A stretch of DNA of 64,000 nt from Streptococcus pyogenes (GCF_002055535.1 NZ_LN831034.1:1674001-1738000); one strand, 5' to 3'. Numbered from the stretch's first letter, positions 39,459-51,632 are shown. Notes: generated from the letters alone by a model not told the origin. Numbers and translations are program-made.

Positions 39459-42400
39459 CTAATCTTTTTGGCGCTTCATCAACAGGCTAATAGCCAATAA
39501 AAGCAGAGCTATTCCAGCTGCTAATAAGCCTTTTGAGGAGGCTTCACCCGTTTTTGGGAGCTTTTGGTTTGTTTTAGCTCTTTTTGGTCTAGTCATTAAT
39601 GATTTGTCTAGGTCTTTTGAGCCATCTGGTGTTTTGGTTTGATGATTGTCTGTCTGACTCTTTTGCTGAGAGGGATTAGCCGTTTTTGAGGATACTTTGA
39701 GGACCAGGGCAGTTAGGCCTTCAATAGTCAAGCCTTCTTTGGTAAACTGGACTCCCTTAGGCTTAGCAATGGCAGTAACACCAGCTTGCTCAGCATCAAC
39801 AAGCACTTGGGCTCCTAGCAAATAGCGGTAGGCTTGAGGTAAAACTACCTTGCGGGTCTTGTTGTCTGCATTGACAAAGACAGCATAGCGATCTCCATTT
39901 GATGCCACTGTTTGGTAACCCATGATGAGGTCCTCTTGTTGAATACCATCTTGTCCTGCTTGGGTGATCAAGGTCACATCCCGATCTACCTCAGCTTTGG
40001 TTGCTTTTGTAAAGGCATCTGTTGAGCGACGCAACGCAATTAGTCCCTGTGTATAGGCTTTTGTTTGGTTGCTAATCGGGTGAGCTATGGAATCTGTTGC
40101 CTTTGCCCAGTCAAAATGATTGACCGCATCAGACGAATCATAAGAATCGTGGATGAAGTAAGGGTATTGCGCTACAGCATCAATCAGAGTCGCCTTATTT
40201 GGCACCTTGTCATCAGACGCCTTTGTCTTGTAGTCGGGATTTAGAAGCTGCTTGGTTCGTCCATATTCCTGACCAGAATGGATAAAGGCAGTCCCTTGAG
40301 CAGTTAAAATCATGGTATTTCCTAGACGAATACGCTTGTGAATCTCTTCTTCAGCCACTTTAGGATCCTTATTGATGGATTTGGCAATGACATCATGTAA
40401 GGTCAGGTTGTCATGGGCTGCAATATACTGCACTACATCTCCTGGGGCATCTGCTTCAAAGTTACCAGGCTGTGCTTTGATCGTTTTGAATAAACCTTCT
40501 AGATTTTTTGCGCCACCAGTAATAAAGGCTGCTGTGCCTTCATTTGGAAAACCTGACTTGAGGGTATTTCTGATATCATCAGAGAAAACACCGACCGTAT
40601 TGGTTGCTTTCATCCAATCTTGATCTGCCGCAATTTCTTTTTTCCCCTCATCACCTTGGTAGGTACGCCAGCCTTCGCCAATCATAATGGTATTTGGATT
40701 AATGGCTTTGGCTGCCTTAAAGGCTTGCTCAATAGCTGCCGCATCATGGTCACCCATCATGTCGAAACGAAAACCATCTACCTTGAATTCACGAGTCAGA
40801 TAAGTAATCGAATCCACCAAGATACGACGACTCATGGCATGTGTCGTTCCTAGACGACCTCCGCCAAAACTCTCTCTAGCTGTACCATCAGCATTCATAA
40901 AATGATAGTAGTTGGGTTCCAAATCTTCAAAGAGATAGGTTCTAGCCGTGTGGTTATAAACCACATCAAAAATAACACCCATACCACGTTTGTGAATCTC
41001 ATTGACAAGGTTTTTAAGCTCTGCGATACGTAAAGCAGGGTCATTAGGATTTGCCGAATACATGCCAGAAAGGGCAAAGTAGTGTTGTGGGTCATAACCC
41101 CAGTTGTAATTATTGTCTGAAGACGTGTAGGCTGTTGAGCGGCTCTTGTCCAGCTCATTGGCATAAAAATAACTCAAAACCGGTAGCAATTGAACGTGGG
41201 TAACCCCCAAGTCTTTGAGATAGTCTAGCTGTTCAACGAAAGCTGAAAAAGTCCCAAAAGGGTGTGTTAACTTGCCTTCTAGAGCCTTATCTGACGTAAA
41301 ATCTCGCACATGTGCTTCATAGATAATAGCGTCTTCACGCTTTTTAAAGTTGTTAATTTTGGCAAAATCAAGGCCTGTTGGTCCTAGTTTGCTTGGATCA
41401 ATAAAGGCAGCTTTTGCTGTTTTGATGTCATCAGTAGCAGTCGCATCATTCCAGGCAGCGAGAGATTTGGCGTAAGGATCCAAAACCATGACTTTTTCCT
41501 GACCGCGCGTGATTTCATAAAGGTAATAGTAGCCTGTGTAATCACTAATGCCCTTGACACTGTCAGAAGTTAGATGAGCTCTCCAAACACCCTTGTCCGA
41601 CTTGGTCAAATCAGCTTGACCAACCACCCTTGTCTGATCTTGTTTATCATAAACGACAACCTTAACAGTATCAGCACTTGGAGACCATAGCGCTAAATCA
41701 ACAGAACCATCCTTAGCTAGGGTAGCTCCAAGTTCACCATCGTAAGCATAGAGTTTATCTTTTAATTGCCAGGATTGGCGAGCGACTTGGCTAACTTCTC
41801 CAAATGTAACCGTGTAGACTGCACCTTGCGCCTTAAAATCACCCTTTAATGTCATTACAGACTTATCCCTGTCAAGTGTCAACTCATCAATTGCAACAGT
41901 TTTCCCTGCTTTGTCAGTGATCTTGATGTTTTGTTTCACCGCATCTTCATCAAGCCCATCTAAGGTCGTAAAAATGGCTTTAATCTCATTTGGCGTGGTT
42001 TGTTCAGCTCCTTTGAGACTAACCTGATCAATATAATAAGGATTGTTGTAAACTTTTGGGTCAGTGTCTTTGACAAAAACCTGAGTATGATTGTCTAACT
42101 CTTTAAATAGATAATCTTTTGGTTGCACTTTAATAGCATCTCCTGTCTTACTTTTATCAAGGATTAAAAATCCGATTTCGTTAGCTCCTTCTTTTAAGGG
42201 GACATCAACATAAGCTCCATAATGCCCTTTATGTGACAAGTCAAGTCCATTTGGCCAGTCGGTCGTTGGGGTTTTGACATCTTTAAAGGTCCAGACAGCT
42301 AAGTTATCGTAGTGTCCCGATTGATTGTGGTAGTTGATTCGAAGGTAACCTTTTTTCAAAGGTCGATAAGCGTGCGCATGGTAATTCTCGTCTATCCAAA

Positions 42401-42956
42401 CTTCATTCATTTTTGGCGTGAGAAGCGAGATGTGCTGGTCCTTTGAAAGATTCTCTCCAGCTTTATTATTAATGAGATAAGACACTTGCTGGCGGTGTTT
42501 AGCTGCTAGTGGCACATCTAGATAATAGCCATAGTCATCTTTTTTCGCTTTTGTCATGGTGATAGCACCATTTGGCCAATCCTTTGAAGGTTGATCCACA
42601 TCTCCCCACACCCAAAGTCCCAAGCTTCCTAGCGACTCACCAGCTGGCAATGTTTTAAAATGCATACGCAAATGATGCTCAGCAATACTAGCAGGATTAG
42701 CTGACGAGCTGTCTAAAACTGGTTTTGCCTCCTTGCTAGACGATTGAAGACCATCACCAGATTTAGCATTGCCATCTCCTTGTTGAGCTTCATCGCGGGC
42801 TAGTCCAACAATGGTTTTAGCAGCAACTTGATGTGTTAAGATACTAGGGGTGCACCCTAACACGACAGTCCCAGTTGCAGCGATTACAAAACCTATCCCC
42901 CACTTTTTTAACAGATATTGATAGCGCTTTGATCCTTGGTTGACTTTCTTTTTCAT
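39459..42956 (-). CDS. pulA: cell-wall-anchored pullulanase
   Basis: 1165 residues from ATG 42956 (GGAGGTCTT before it; frame opens at 42983). Signal peptide with a long basic N-region, two CBM41 carbohydrate modules (LGLWVWGDVDQPSKDWPNG and LAVWTFKDVKTPTTDWPNG), a CBM48-like module, then GH13 with YNWGYDPQHY (type I pullulanase mark), DGFRFDMMGDHD (nucleophile), IGEGW (acid) and AAHDNLTLHD. C-terminal sorting signal LPKTGE, hydrophobic helix, KRQKD. Debranches pullulan and glycogen at the surface and binds host glycoproteins in GAS. Confidence 0.96.
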   Translation of the reverse strand: MKKKVNQGSKRYQYLLKKWGIGFVIAATGTVVLGCTPSILTHQVAAKTIVGLARDEAQQGDGNAKSGDGLQSSSKEAKPVLDSSSANPASIAEHHLRMHFKTLPAGESLGSLGLWVWGDVDQPSKDWPNGAITMTKAKKDDYGYYLDVPLAAKHRQQVSYLINNKAGENLSKDQHISLLTPKMNEVWIDENYHAHAYRPLKKGYLRINYHNQSGHYDNLAVWTFKDVKTPTTDWPNGLDLSHKGHYGAYVDVPLKEGANEIGFLILDKSKTGDAIKVQPKDYLFKELDNHTQVFVKDTDPKVYNNPYYIDQVSLKGAEQTTPNEIKAIFTTLDGLDEDAVKQNIKITDKAGKTVAIDELTLDRDKSVMTLKGDFKAQGAVYTVTFGEVSQVARQSWQLKDKLYAYDGELGATLAKDGSVDLALWSPSADTVKVVVYDKQDQTRVVGQADLTKSDKGVWRAHLTSDSVKGISDYTGYYYLYEITRGQEKVMVLDPYAKSLAAWNDATATDDIKTAKAAFIDPSKLGPTGLDFAKINNFKKREDAIIYEAHVRDFTSDKALEGKLTHPFGTFSAFVEQLDYLKDLGVTHVQLLPVLSYFYANELDKSRSTAYTSSDNNYNWGYDPQHYFALSGMYSANPNDPALRIAELKNLVNEIHKRGMGVIFDVVYNHTARTYLFEDLEPNYYHFMNADGTARESFGGGRLGTTHAMSRRILVDSITYLTREFKVDGFRFDMMGDHDAAAIEQAFKAAKAINPNTIMIGEGWRTYQGDEGKKEIAADQDWMKATNTVGVFSDDIRNTLKSGFPNEGTAAFITGGAKNLEGLFKTIKAQPGNFEADAPGDVVQYIAAHDNLTLHDVIAKSINKDPKVAEEEIHKRIRLGNTMILTAQGTAFIHSGQEYGRTKQLLNPDYKTKASDDKVPNKATLIDAVAQYPYFIHDSYDSSDAVNHFDWAKATDSIAHPISNQTKAYTQGLIALRRSTDAFTKATKAEVDRDVTLITQAGQDGIQQEDLIMGYQTVASNGDRYAVFVNADNKTRKVVLPQAYRYLLGAQVLVDAEQAGVTAIAKPKGVQFTKEGLTIEGLTALVLKVSSKTANPSQQKSQTDNHQTKTPDGSKDLDKSLMTRPKRAKTNQKLPKTGEASSKGLLAAGIALLLLAISLLMKRQKD

Positions 42957-42991
42957 AAGACCTCCATTTAGTATAACATTCAAACAAGACT

Positions 42992-43020
42992 ATCTTATCA
43001 CATTGCGCAAGCGCTTGCAA
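42992..43020 (-). promoter_or_regulatory. pulA promoter overlapped by MalR/CcpA-like operator
   Basis: -35 TTGCAA (43015-43020), 17-bp spacer, -10 TAAGAT (42992-42997). TTGCGCAAGCGCTTGCAA (43003-43020) is a near-perfect palindrome covering the -35, of the LacI/GalR type (GCAANCGNTTGC core). Confidence 0.75.
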
Positions 43021-43092
43021 GACATGCCGCACTTCAACTTAGAACACAGCTCAAACAATGACTATCACCCCTTAATAGGATCTCAAAAATTA

Positions 43093-43126
43093 AACAGCCA
43101 AAACGAGTTTCCACTCGCTTGGCTGT
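43093..43126 (-). terminator. dexB terminator
   Basis: AACAGCCAA/TTGGCTGTT plus CGAGT/ACTCG stem; minus-strand 3' side TTTAATTTTT. Confidence 0.75.
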
Positions 43127-43153
43127 TGGGTAAACTCAAATCACATACAGCTG

Positions 43154-44788
<1,635 letters not shown>

Positions 44789-44801
44789 TCATTCATCTTT
44801 T

Positions 44802-44842
44802 ATTTTAACGTTTTTTCTCTTTTTGTGCAATCGTTTGCGCAA
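44802..44842 (-). promoter_or_regulatory. dexB promoter with MalR/CcpA-like operator
   Basis: -35 TTGCAC (44825-44830), 17-bp spacer, -10 TAAAAT (44802-44807). The operator GTGCAATCGTTTGCGCAA (44825-44842, plus strand) begins exactly on the -35, the same layout as at pulA. Confidence 0.72.
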
Positions 44843-44850
44843 ATAACATG

Positions 44851-44878
44851 ATAAAAAGGCTGGAACCCAACCTTTTTA
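44851..44878 (-). terminator. msmK terminator
   Basis: AAAAAGG..TGG / CCA..CCTTTTT stem; T-run on the minus strand. Confidence 0.7.
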
Positions 44879-44895
44879 TGAATATCGCTTATACC

Positions 44896-46029
44896 TTAAC
44901 GAATAGCTTGTTCGGTATCTCTGTCAAAGAAATGCCCCTTAGCCACATTAAAGGTCAAGCTAACTTGCTCCCCTGGACTATGGAAATCACGCGCATCTAC
45001 ACGAGAAGCAAACTCAGTTTGTCCAAGCTTGACATAGAGCATCGTCTCAGAGCCCAGTAACTCAGAAACCAAAACTTCTGCTGTGACAGTTGCACTTGGA
45101 TAAGTATCATGCACGATTTGTCTACTAGAAATGTCTTCTGGACGAATACCAAAAGTGACTTTTTCCCCCTTGTAACCAGCAGCTTCAAGCATTTTTGCTT
45201 GTCCTTCTGGAATAGCAATGTCAAGACCATCTTCACTCACAATGCGGCCATCTTTAACTTCCACTTCAAAAAAGTTCATGGCAGGGCTTCCGATAAAACC
45301 GGCAACGAATTTATTAGCTGGAAGGTTGTACAATTCTTGTGGCGAGCCGACTTGCTCAATTTTACCAATCGTTCCATTACCTTGAGGGTTTTTAGTGGCA
45401 CTCATGATAACGATACGGTCTGCCAAAGTCATGGCTTCGGTTTGGTCATGGGTAACGTAAATAGTTGTTGAGCCGATACGACGGTGAATTTTAGCAATTT
45501 CAGCACGCATAGACACACGAAGCTTCGCATCCAAGTTTGACAAAGGCTCATCCATCAAGAATACCTTAGCATCACGGACAATAGCACGCCCCATGGCAAC
45601 ACGCTGACGTTGACCACCAGACAGGTCAGCCGGTTTACGCTCTAAAAATTCGGTCAAACCAAGAATCTGCGCAGCTTCCTTGACACGACGGTCAATATCA
45701 TCTTTTTTGTACTTACGTAATTTCAAACCAAAGGCCATGTTATCATACACAGTCATGTGTGGGTAAAGGGCGTAGTTTTGAAAGACCATGGCAATATCAC
45801 GGTCTTTAGGAGACTTGTCATTCACCACTTCGCCACCGATTTTTAACTCTCCTTCAGAAATGTCCTCAAGACCTGCAATCATACGAAGAGTAGTCGATTT
45901 ACCACATCCTGAAGGTCCAACAAAGACGATAAATTCTTTGTCTTTAATGTCTAAGTCAAAATCTTCAACGGCATAATGAGTAGTATTTGGGTATTTTTTA
46001 TAGATGTGATTTAGATTTAATTCAACCAT
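44896..46029 (-). CDS. msmK: ABC sugar transporter ATP-binding protein MsmK/UgpC type
   Basis: 377 residues. Nucleotide-binding domain with Walker A GPSGCGKSTTLR, signature LSGGQRQRVAMGRA, Walker B VFLMDEPLSNLDAKLR, and switch His in YVTHDQTEAMT. C-terminal regulatory TOBE/OB region (FGIRPEDISS). In streptococci this single ATPase energises several carbohydrate ABC importers, which fits its isolation from permease genes here. Confidence 0.95.
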   Translation of the reverse strand: MVELNLNHIYKKYPNTTHYAVEDFDLDIKDKEFIVFVGPSGCGKSTTLRMIAGLEDISEGELKIGGEVVNDKSPKDRDIAMVFQNYALYPHMTVYDNMAFGLKLRKYKKDDIDRRVKEAAQILGLTEFLERKPADLSGGQRQRVAMGRAIVRDAKVFLMDEPLSNLDAKLRVSMRAEIAKIHRRIGSTTIYVTHDQTEAMTLADRIVIMSATKNPQGNGTIGKIEQVGSPQELYNLPANKFVAGFIGSPAMNFFEVEVKDGRIVSEDGLDIAIPEGQAKMLEAAGYKGEKVTFGIRPEDISSRQIVHDTYPSATVTAEVLVSELLGSETMLYVKLGQTEFASRVDARDFHSPGEQVSLTFNVAKGHFFDRDTEQAIR

Positions 46030-46109
46030 GTGTAACTCCTATTTGAACAGCAAACGTTCTAGCTGACTGCAAAGCTAGAAACCACTGATATCTTTTATAT
46101 GATGCTTTT

Positions 46110-46138
46110 ATTATAACAAAAATAGCGCTTTCAAAACA
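46110..46138 (-). promoter_or_regulatory. msmK promoter region with cre
   Basis: -10 TATAAT (46110-46115); poor -35 TGTTTT at 17 bp. TTGAAAGCGCTATTT on the minus strand (46120-46134) is a one-mismatch cre lying between the boxes. Confidence 0.6.
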
Positions 46139-46300
46139 GAGACAAAGCGACCAAACTTCTTTGGGCAACTTGCACAATAGCAGGGCTAGTCAAGTCGTAA
46201 AGACCCATAAAACAAGAAAACCATGTAAACACAGGCCGGTCACAGGAGCCAAAACAAGCTGAACGATCTATCATTCTCCCTATCAGCTACAGTCCAGGCA

Positions 46301-46326
46301 GCAAAAAAGAAAGCCCTGTGCCTTTC
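46301..46326 (-). terminator. weak terminator after the PucR-type gene
   Basis: GAAAG/CTTTC short imperfect stem followed by TTTTTTG on the minus strand. Nothing else is seen in 46139-46300. Confidence 0.4.
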
Positions 46327-47175
46327 CTAATATTTCAACAAAAAGAGATGAGCAAAGGCTAAATCATCCAATTGCTTCAAGTGGAGTCCTGATTGCTGAG
46401 CAAATTTATCAAGTTTGTATTGCAAGGAGTTACGGTGAATATACAAGCGCTGCGCTGTCTGCACCAGATTGCCGTGTTCTGACCATAGCGCGTGAACCAC
46501 ATCGGCCATATCACTTTGAGGACTTAGGAATTGGTGAAACTGACGCGTCAATGCCAAAAAAGTGTGGTGCGACAGCAAAGACCACAGCATCAGTCCTGAA
46601 AATGTTAATAATTTTCTGCCTGATTGTTGCCTTAAATAGGCCGTTAACAGCTGACATTCCTCCTCAAAACACTCTCTCAATGTACCCGCAGCTACCTGAT
46701 ACCAGGCATTTCCAACAAACATGGTTAAGGCCAAACCAAAATCACTTTCTAGCGTTGGCAGGAGATCTTCAAGCCAGCGCAAGACCTTTATTGAGATTGC
46801 TTGTCGGCATAAAAATGCCGTTTGGGTTGCACTGATAGGCAAAATGACTTCAAGCCCTGCAATCATTTGTTGGAGCAACTCAACTAAGTCATCTGGTAAA
46901 GCCTGCTGATGATTAAGGTAAATGAACTGAGAAGTCTCATACAGCTGAGGGGGATTGCCCTGATGATCAAGCAAATACCGCTGCCAAGGTGACCCTAGCG
47001 GCTGCAAGACCTCACACTGACCCAGCCCCACCTCAAGTAATAAGCGCTCTTTTTCGGATAAACATGATTTGGGAAAATGCACATATTGGTCCCCTTCTTT
47101 GATACTCATCCAATCTTTATCTCCTAACGGATGAGGGCCTACTTGCATCTCTGGAAAATAGTCTTTTAGCTCCAT
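46327..47175 (-). CDS. PucR-type helix-turn-helix regulator
   Basis: 282 residues from ATG 47175 (MELKDYFPEMQVG), chosen because AAAGGAATGGCT precedes it; the frame opens at 47217. The C-terminal ~60 residues are a PucR/CdaR HTH: HALWSEHGNLVQTAQRLYIH, RNSLQYKLDKFAQQSGL. The long N-terminal part is Leu/Gln-rich and unassigned. Neighbours are msmK and, divergently, ska. Target unknown; proximity to the sugar block suggests carbohydrate control. Confidence 0.78.
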   Translation of the reverse strand: MELKDYFPEMQVGPHPLGDKDWMSIKEGDQYVHFPKSCLSEKERLLLEVGLGQCEVLQPLGSPWQRYLLDHQGNPPQLYETSQFIYLNHQQALPDDLVELLQQMIAGLEVILPISATQTAFLCRQAISIKVLRWLEDLLPTLESDFGLALTMFVGNAWYQVAAGTLRECFEEECQLLTAYLRQQSGRKLLTFSGLMLWSLLSHHTFLALTRQFHQFLSPQSDMADVVHALWSEHGNLVQTAQRLYIHRNSLQYKLDKFAQQSGLHLKQLDDLAFAHLFLLKY

Positions 47176-47336
47176 AGCCATTCCTTTCATGACGGTCTTT
47201 AAACCATTATAACACATGACTCTTTATCACACAGTTCGGTTTGTTGTCAGCACGATTTTGTATTTTCTGCCTTTTTAATCATTAAAGCTAAATAATGGTT
47301 ATTCATTTTTAGCAAGAACATTCAATCAAATGGCTA

Positions 47337-47378
47337 TTTATCGGAAGATTAATTTAATTTATTGGAAGATTAATTTAT
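47337..47378. repeat. two tandem 21-bp repeats upstream of ska
   Basis: TTTAT[C/T]GGAAGATTAATTTA[A/T] occurs at 47337-47357 and again at 47358-47378, differing at two positions. The 21-bp period is two helical turns, so the same face is presented twice. It lies ~90 bp upstream of the ska -35. An ATTAGA at 47455-47460 matches the ATTARA motif known for CovR. Confidence 0.7.
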
Positions 47379-47467
47379 GTTTATACTAAAAAAGTATTGT
47401 TGCCCTTTTTTCATTATCATGACATTATCATTAAGATATCATTTAAAAACAATCATTAGATTTTTGT

Positions 47468-47496
47468 TTGTATCTATAAAATTATTATGTTATTCT
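47468..47496 (+). promoter_or_regulatory. ska promoter
   Basis: TTGTAT (47468-47473), 17-bp spacer, extended -10 TGTTATTCT (TATTCT at 47491-47496). The leader is ~32 nt and ends in an AGGAGG ribosome site. The 5' end of ska mRNA is the known target of FasX RNA in GAS; fasX itself is not in this window. Confidence 0.65.
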
Positions 47497-47534
47497 AATA
47501 ATGGGGATTGAAACTTAACTTTTAGGAGGTTTCT

Positions 47535-48857
47535 ATGAAAAATTACTTATCTATTGGAGTGATTGCACTGCTGTTTGCATTAACATTTGGAACAGTCAAG
47601 TCGGTCCAAGCTATTGCTGGGTATGGATGGCTACCAGACCGTCCACCTATCAATAACAGCCAGTTAGTTGTTAGTATGGCCGGTATCGTTGAAGGTACCG
47701 ATAAAAAAGTTTTTATAAATTTTTTTGAAATCGATCTAACATCACAACCTGCTCACGGAGGAAAGACAGAGCAGGGCTTAAGTCCAAAATCAAAACCATT
47801 TGCTACAGATAATGGCGCAATGCCACATAAACTTGAAAAAGCTGACTTATTAAAAGCTATTCAAAAACAGCTGATCGCTAACGTTCACAGTAACGACGGC
47901 TACTTTGAGGTCATTGATTTTGCAAGCGATGCAACCATTACTGATCGAAACGGCAAGGTCTACTTTGCTGACAAAGATGGTTCGGTAACCTTGCCGACCC
48001 AACCTGTCCAAGAATTTTTGTTAAAGGGACATGTGCGCGTTAGACCATATAAAGAAAAACCAGTACAAAATCAAGCAAAATCTGTTGATGTAGAATATAC
48101 TGTACAGTTTACTCCTTTAAACCCTGATGACGATTTCAGACCAGGGCTCAAAGATACTAAGCTATTGAAAACACTAGCTATCGGTGACACCATCACATCT
48201 CAAGAATTACTAGCTCAAGCACAAAGCATTTTAAACAAAACCCACCCAGGCTATACGATTTATGAACGTGACTCCTCAATCGTCACTCATGACAATGACA
48301 TTTTCCGTACGATTTTACCAATGGATCAAGAGTTTACTTACCATGTCAAAAATCGGGAACAAGCTTATGAGATCAATCCTAAAACAGGTATTAAAGAAAA
48401 AACGAACAACACTGATCTGGTCTCTGAGAAATATTACGTCCTTAAACAAGGGGAAAAGCCGTATGATCCCTTTGATCGCAGTCACTTGAAACTGTTCACC
48501 ATCAAATACGTTGATGTCAACACCAACGAATTGCTAAAAAGCGAGCAGCTCTTAACAGCTAGCGAACGTAACTTAGACTTCAGAGATTTATACGATCCTC
48601 GTGATAAGGCTAAACTACTCTACAACAATCTCGATGCTTTTGATATCATGAACTATACCTTAACTGGAAAAGTAGAGGATAATCACGATAAGAATAATCG
48701 TGTCGTTACAGTTTATATGGGCAAGCGCCCTAAAGGGGCAAAGGGTAGCTATCATTTAGCTTATGATAAAGATCTCTATACCGAAGAAGAACGAAAAGCT
48801 TACAGCTACCTGCGTGATACAGGGACACCTATACCTGATAACCCTAAAGACAAATAA
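47535..48857 (+). CDS. ska: streptokinase A
   Basis: 440 residues: 26-residue signal peptide (YLSIGVIALLFALTFGTVKSVQA) then mature IAGYGWLPDRPP, whose N-terminal Ile is needed to activate plasminogen. Alpha, beta and gamma domains follow (for example QLVVSMAGIVEGTDKKVFINFF; VRVRPYKEKPVQNQAKSVDVEY; HLKLFTIKYVDVNTNELLKSE). The secreted protein forms an active complex with human plasminogen without cleaving it, letting the bacterium dissolve fibrin. Full length and intact. Flanked by dtd-relA, the canonical GAS position. Confidence 0.98.
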   Translation: MKNYLSIGVIALLFALTFGTVKSVQAIAGYGWLPDRPPINNSQLVVSMAGIVEGTDKKVFINFFEIDLTSQPAHGGKTEQGLSPKSKPFATDNGAMPHKLEKADLLKAIQKQLIANVHSNDGYFEVIDFASDATITDRNGKVYFADKDGSVTLPTQPVQEFLLKGHVRVRPYKEKPVQNQAKSVDVEYTVQFTPLNPDDDFRPGLKDTKLLKTLAIGDTITSQELLAQAQSILNKTHPGYTIYERDSSIVTHDNDIFRTILPMDQEFTYHVKNREQAYEINPKTGIKEKTNNTDLVSEKYYVLKQGEKPYDPFDRSHLKLFTIKYVDVNTNELLKSEQLLTASERNLDFRDLYDPRDKAKLLYNNLDAFDIMNYTLTGKVEDNHDKNNRVVTVYMGKRPKGAKGSYHLAYDKDLYTEEERKAYSYLRDTGTPIPDNPKDK

Positions 48858-48891
48858 CCACGATCTTCTAAAATGATGAGATTAACTGACA

Positions 48892-48933
48892 AAAAAAGCA
48901 AGCAACACGCTATCAACAGTTGCTTGCTTTTTT
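48892..48933. terminator. bidirectional terminator between ska and dtd
   Basis: AAAAAAGCAAGCAAC and GTTGCTTGCTTTTTT pair perfectly around 12 bases. It serves ska (plus) and dtd (minus). Confidence 0.9.
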
Positions 48934-48954
48934 CTAACCTCTTAGTTGTAGAGA

Positions 48955-49398
48955 CTAGTGACATTTCGTGTCTAAAATAATCGTAACTGGTCCATCATTG
49001 ATGAGACTAACCTGCATATCTGCCCCAAAAACGCCACGCTCAACTGGCACAAACTCTGCCAATTGTTCATTAAAGCTATCATACAACTGACTAGCCAAAT
49101 CTGGCTTAGCAGCACCAGTAAAGGCAGGACGGTTTCCCTTTTTGGTGTCAGCATAAAGGGTAAATTGCGACACAGATAAGATACTGCCCTTGATGTCTTG
49201 GATAGACTGGTTCATCTTGCCATCAGCATCTGAAAAAATGCGCATGTTGACTATTTTTCGCACAGCGTAAGCCAAATCTTCTGCATTATCATCTGGTCCC
49301 ACACCTACTAACAACAACAACCCTTGATTAATAGCGCCAGCAATTTTCCCATCAATAGAAACAGAGGCCTCTTTGACCCGTTGCAAGACAAGTTTCAT
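48955..49398 (-). CDS. dtd: D-aminoacyl-tRNA deacylase
   Basis: 147 residues. It has [20 protein letters not shown] at the start, [20 protein letters not shown] (catalytic Thr region) and the C-terminal GPVTIILDT motif with Gly-Pro that enforces D-amino-acid recognition. Clears D-amino acids mischarged on tRNA. 14 bp after relA; the relA-dtd pair is conserved in firmicutes. Confidence 0.95.
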   Translation of the reverse strand: MKLVLQRVKEASVSIDGKIAGAINQGLLLLVGVGPDDNAEDLAYAVRKIVNMRIFSDADGKMNQSIQDIKGSILSVSQFTLYADTKKGNRPAFTGAAKPDLASQLYDSFNEQLAEFVPVERGVFGADMQVSLINDGPVTIILDTKCH

Positions 49399-49412
49399 GT
49401 TTTTATCCTTTC

Positions 49413-51632
49413 TTAGCCATTGGTCCGCTTCACGCTATAAACATCTGGAACTGCCTTGATTTTTTCGACAACAGTGGTCAGATGCGTCAGATTTGGAATG
49501 CCAAAGCTCACGTGAATATTAGCAAACTTCATGTCCTTGGTCGGCTGAGCATTGACTGTCGATATGCTCTTGGTTGAGTTTGATAAAATTTGGAGCACAT
49601 CATTAAGCAGACCACTACGATTGAGCCCATAGATATCAATTTCAGCCTGATAATCTTTACTCGAATTGTCCAAATCCCACTCGACCTCAATCAAGCGTTC
49701 TTGGTAGCCATCTTGACTCTTAATGTTATGACAGTCCGATCTGTGAATCGCAATGCCACGCCCTTTGGTAATGTAGCCGTCAATAGGATCACCAGGTACA
49801 GGATTACAACACTTGGCAATCCGCATCAAGAGGCCTGATGCTCCTTGGATAATGACTCCATTTTCACTGCGAACCTTGAGCACATCTTTGTTTTCGTGTT
49901 TGACCTCACCGCCCTTAACCAATTCTTCAGCTTCTGCTTTAGCCTTGGCCCTTTCTTCTTCACGGCGCTCTTTTTCGGTTAACTTGTTAAAGACACTGAT
50001 AGGACTAATGTCACCAAACCCAACGGCTGCATAGAGTGATTCTTCGCTCTTCACACTGACTTTTGGAAGGATGGCTTCAATGCGTTTTTTGTCAAGGTAT
50101 TTATTGGCAACGTAGCCCTGCTCTTGAAAATAAGACACCAACAAATCACGGCCTTTATTCACTGACAATTCCTTGTCTTGATTTTTAAAGAACTGACGAA
50201 TTTTGTTGCGAGCCTTATTGGTTTTGACCAGTTTTACCCAGTCTCGACTAGGGCCAAAGGAATTGGCATTGGTGATGATTTCAACCACATCTCCTGTTTT
50301 TAACTTGGCAGTGAGAGGAACCATACGTCCATTGACTTTGGCACCTGTTGCTTTTTCACCGATTTGCGTATGGATCGCATAAGCAAAATCAATAGGACCT
50401 GATTCTTTTGGTAACTCCTGAACGGCCCCTGTCGGTGTAAAGACATAAATCCGTTCAGAAAAAATGTCTTCTTTGACCGAATCCACAAAGTCCACTGCAT
50501 CGCCATTTGAGGCATCTTGCAATTCTACCAGCTCTTTGATCCAGTTCATGCCAACGGCTTGCTCAGCTTGATTGACCTTACCACGCACGCCTTTTTTATA
50601 AGCCCAGTGAGCAGCAACCCCGTACTCAGCCACTTGATGCATGTCCTTAGTTCTGATTTGAATCTCAATAGGTCCTTTTGGCCCATACACGGTGGTATGA
50701 ATAGACTGGTAGCCATTAGCTTTAGGAGCTGCAATATAATCCTTGAAGCGGCCTGGCATGGGACGCCAAAGCTCATGAATATAGCCAACCATAGCATAGA
50801 CATCGCTTTGCGTTTCCATGACACAACGAATGGCAATCAGATCAAAAATCTGATCGAATCGTTTCTTTTTGTCCCGCATTTTCCGATAAATCGAATAAAT
50901 GTGTTTTGGTCGGCCATACACATCTCCAAACAACCCTTGTTGTGTCGTATAGGTTTTGACCTTACTGACAATAGCCTCTACCAAAGCTTCACGCTCGCGA
51001 CGTTTTTCTTTCATCATATGGGAAATTTTGTAAAATTCGGTTTCATTGAGGTAACGAAAAGCCAAATCTTCTAGTTCCCATTTGATGCGACTAATCCCCA
51101 AACGATGCGCCAAGGGGGCATAGATTTCCATGGTTTCGCGCGAAATGCGCTCTTGTTTGTCCTTGCGCAAATGTTTGAGGGTGCGCATATTATGCAGGCG
51201 GTCAGCCAATTTCACCAAAATCACGCGAATATCTTTGGACATAGCCATCAGCATTTTGCGATGGTTTTCGGCGAGTTGCTCCTCATGAGATTTGTACTCA
51301 ACTTTACCTAACTTGGTGACACCATCAACGATATCACGAGCATCATGGCCAAAGTCTGCTTCGATCTCATCTAAGGTAATATCCGTATCTTCTACGACAT
51401 CATGTAAAAAGCCACAAGCAACTGTCACAGCATCCAGATGCAAATCAGCCAGAATCCCCGCCACCTGAATCGGATGGACGATATAGGGTTCGCCTGACTT
51501 TCTCACTTGGTAGAAATGGGCCGCTGTTGCATATGCTAAAGCCTTTGCCACAAAAGCCACATCAGCCTTGGTCATATAGGTGGCCGCTAAGGCAATGACT
51601 TCTTCTCCTGTTACGTTCATTATTTTTGCCAT
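49413..51632 (-). CDS. relA: bifunctional (p)ppGpp synthetase/hydrolase RSH
   Basis: 739 residues from ATG 51632 (GAGGAACGAA before [11 protein letters not shown]; frame opens at 51644). HD hydrolase domain ([31 protein letters not shown]), synthetase domain ([20 protein letters not shown]), TGS ([20 protein letters not shown]), a CCNPVPGD zinc-finger region and a C-terminal ACT domain. Both catalytic halves look intact. Mediates the stringent response. Confidence 0.96.
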   Translation of the reverse strand: MAKIMNVTGEEVIALAATYMTKADVAFVAKALAYATAAHFYQVRKSGEPYIVHPIQVAGILADLHLDAVTVACGFLHDVVEDTDITLDEIEADFGHDARDIVDGVTKLGKVEYKSHEEQLAENHRKMLMAMSKDIRVILVKLADRLHNMRTLKHLRKDKQERISRETMEIYAPLAHRLGISRIKWELEDLAFRYLNETEFYKISHMMKEKRREREALVEAIVSKVKTYTTQQGLFGDVYGRPKHIYSIYRKMRDKKKRFDQIFDLIAIRCVMETQSDVYAMVGYIHELWRPMPGRFKDYIAAPKANGYQSIHTTVYGPKGPIEIQIRTKDMHQVAEYGVAAHWAYKKGVRGKVNQAEQAVGMNWIKELVELQDASNGDAVDFVDSVKEDIFSERIYVFTPTGAVQELPKESGPIDFAYAIHTQIGEKATGAKVNGRMVPLTAKLKTGDVVEIITNANSFGPSRDWVKLVKTNKARNKIRQFFKNQDKELSVNKGRDLLVSYFQEQGYVANKYLDKKRIEAILPKVSVKSEESLYAAVGFGDISPISVFNKLTEKERREEERAKAKAEAEELVKGGEVKHENKDVLKVRSENGVIIQGASGLLMRIAKCCNPVPGDPIDGYITKGRGIAIHRSDCHNIKSQDGYQERLIEVEWDLDNSSKDYQAEIDIYGLNRSGLLNDVLQILSNSTKSISTVNAQPTKDMKFANIHVSFGIPNLTHLTTVVEKIKAVPDVYSVKRTNG

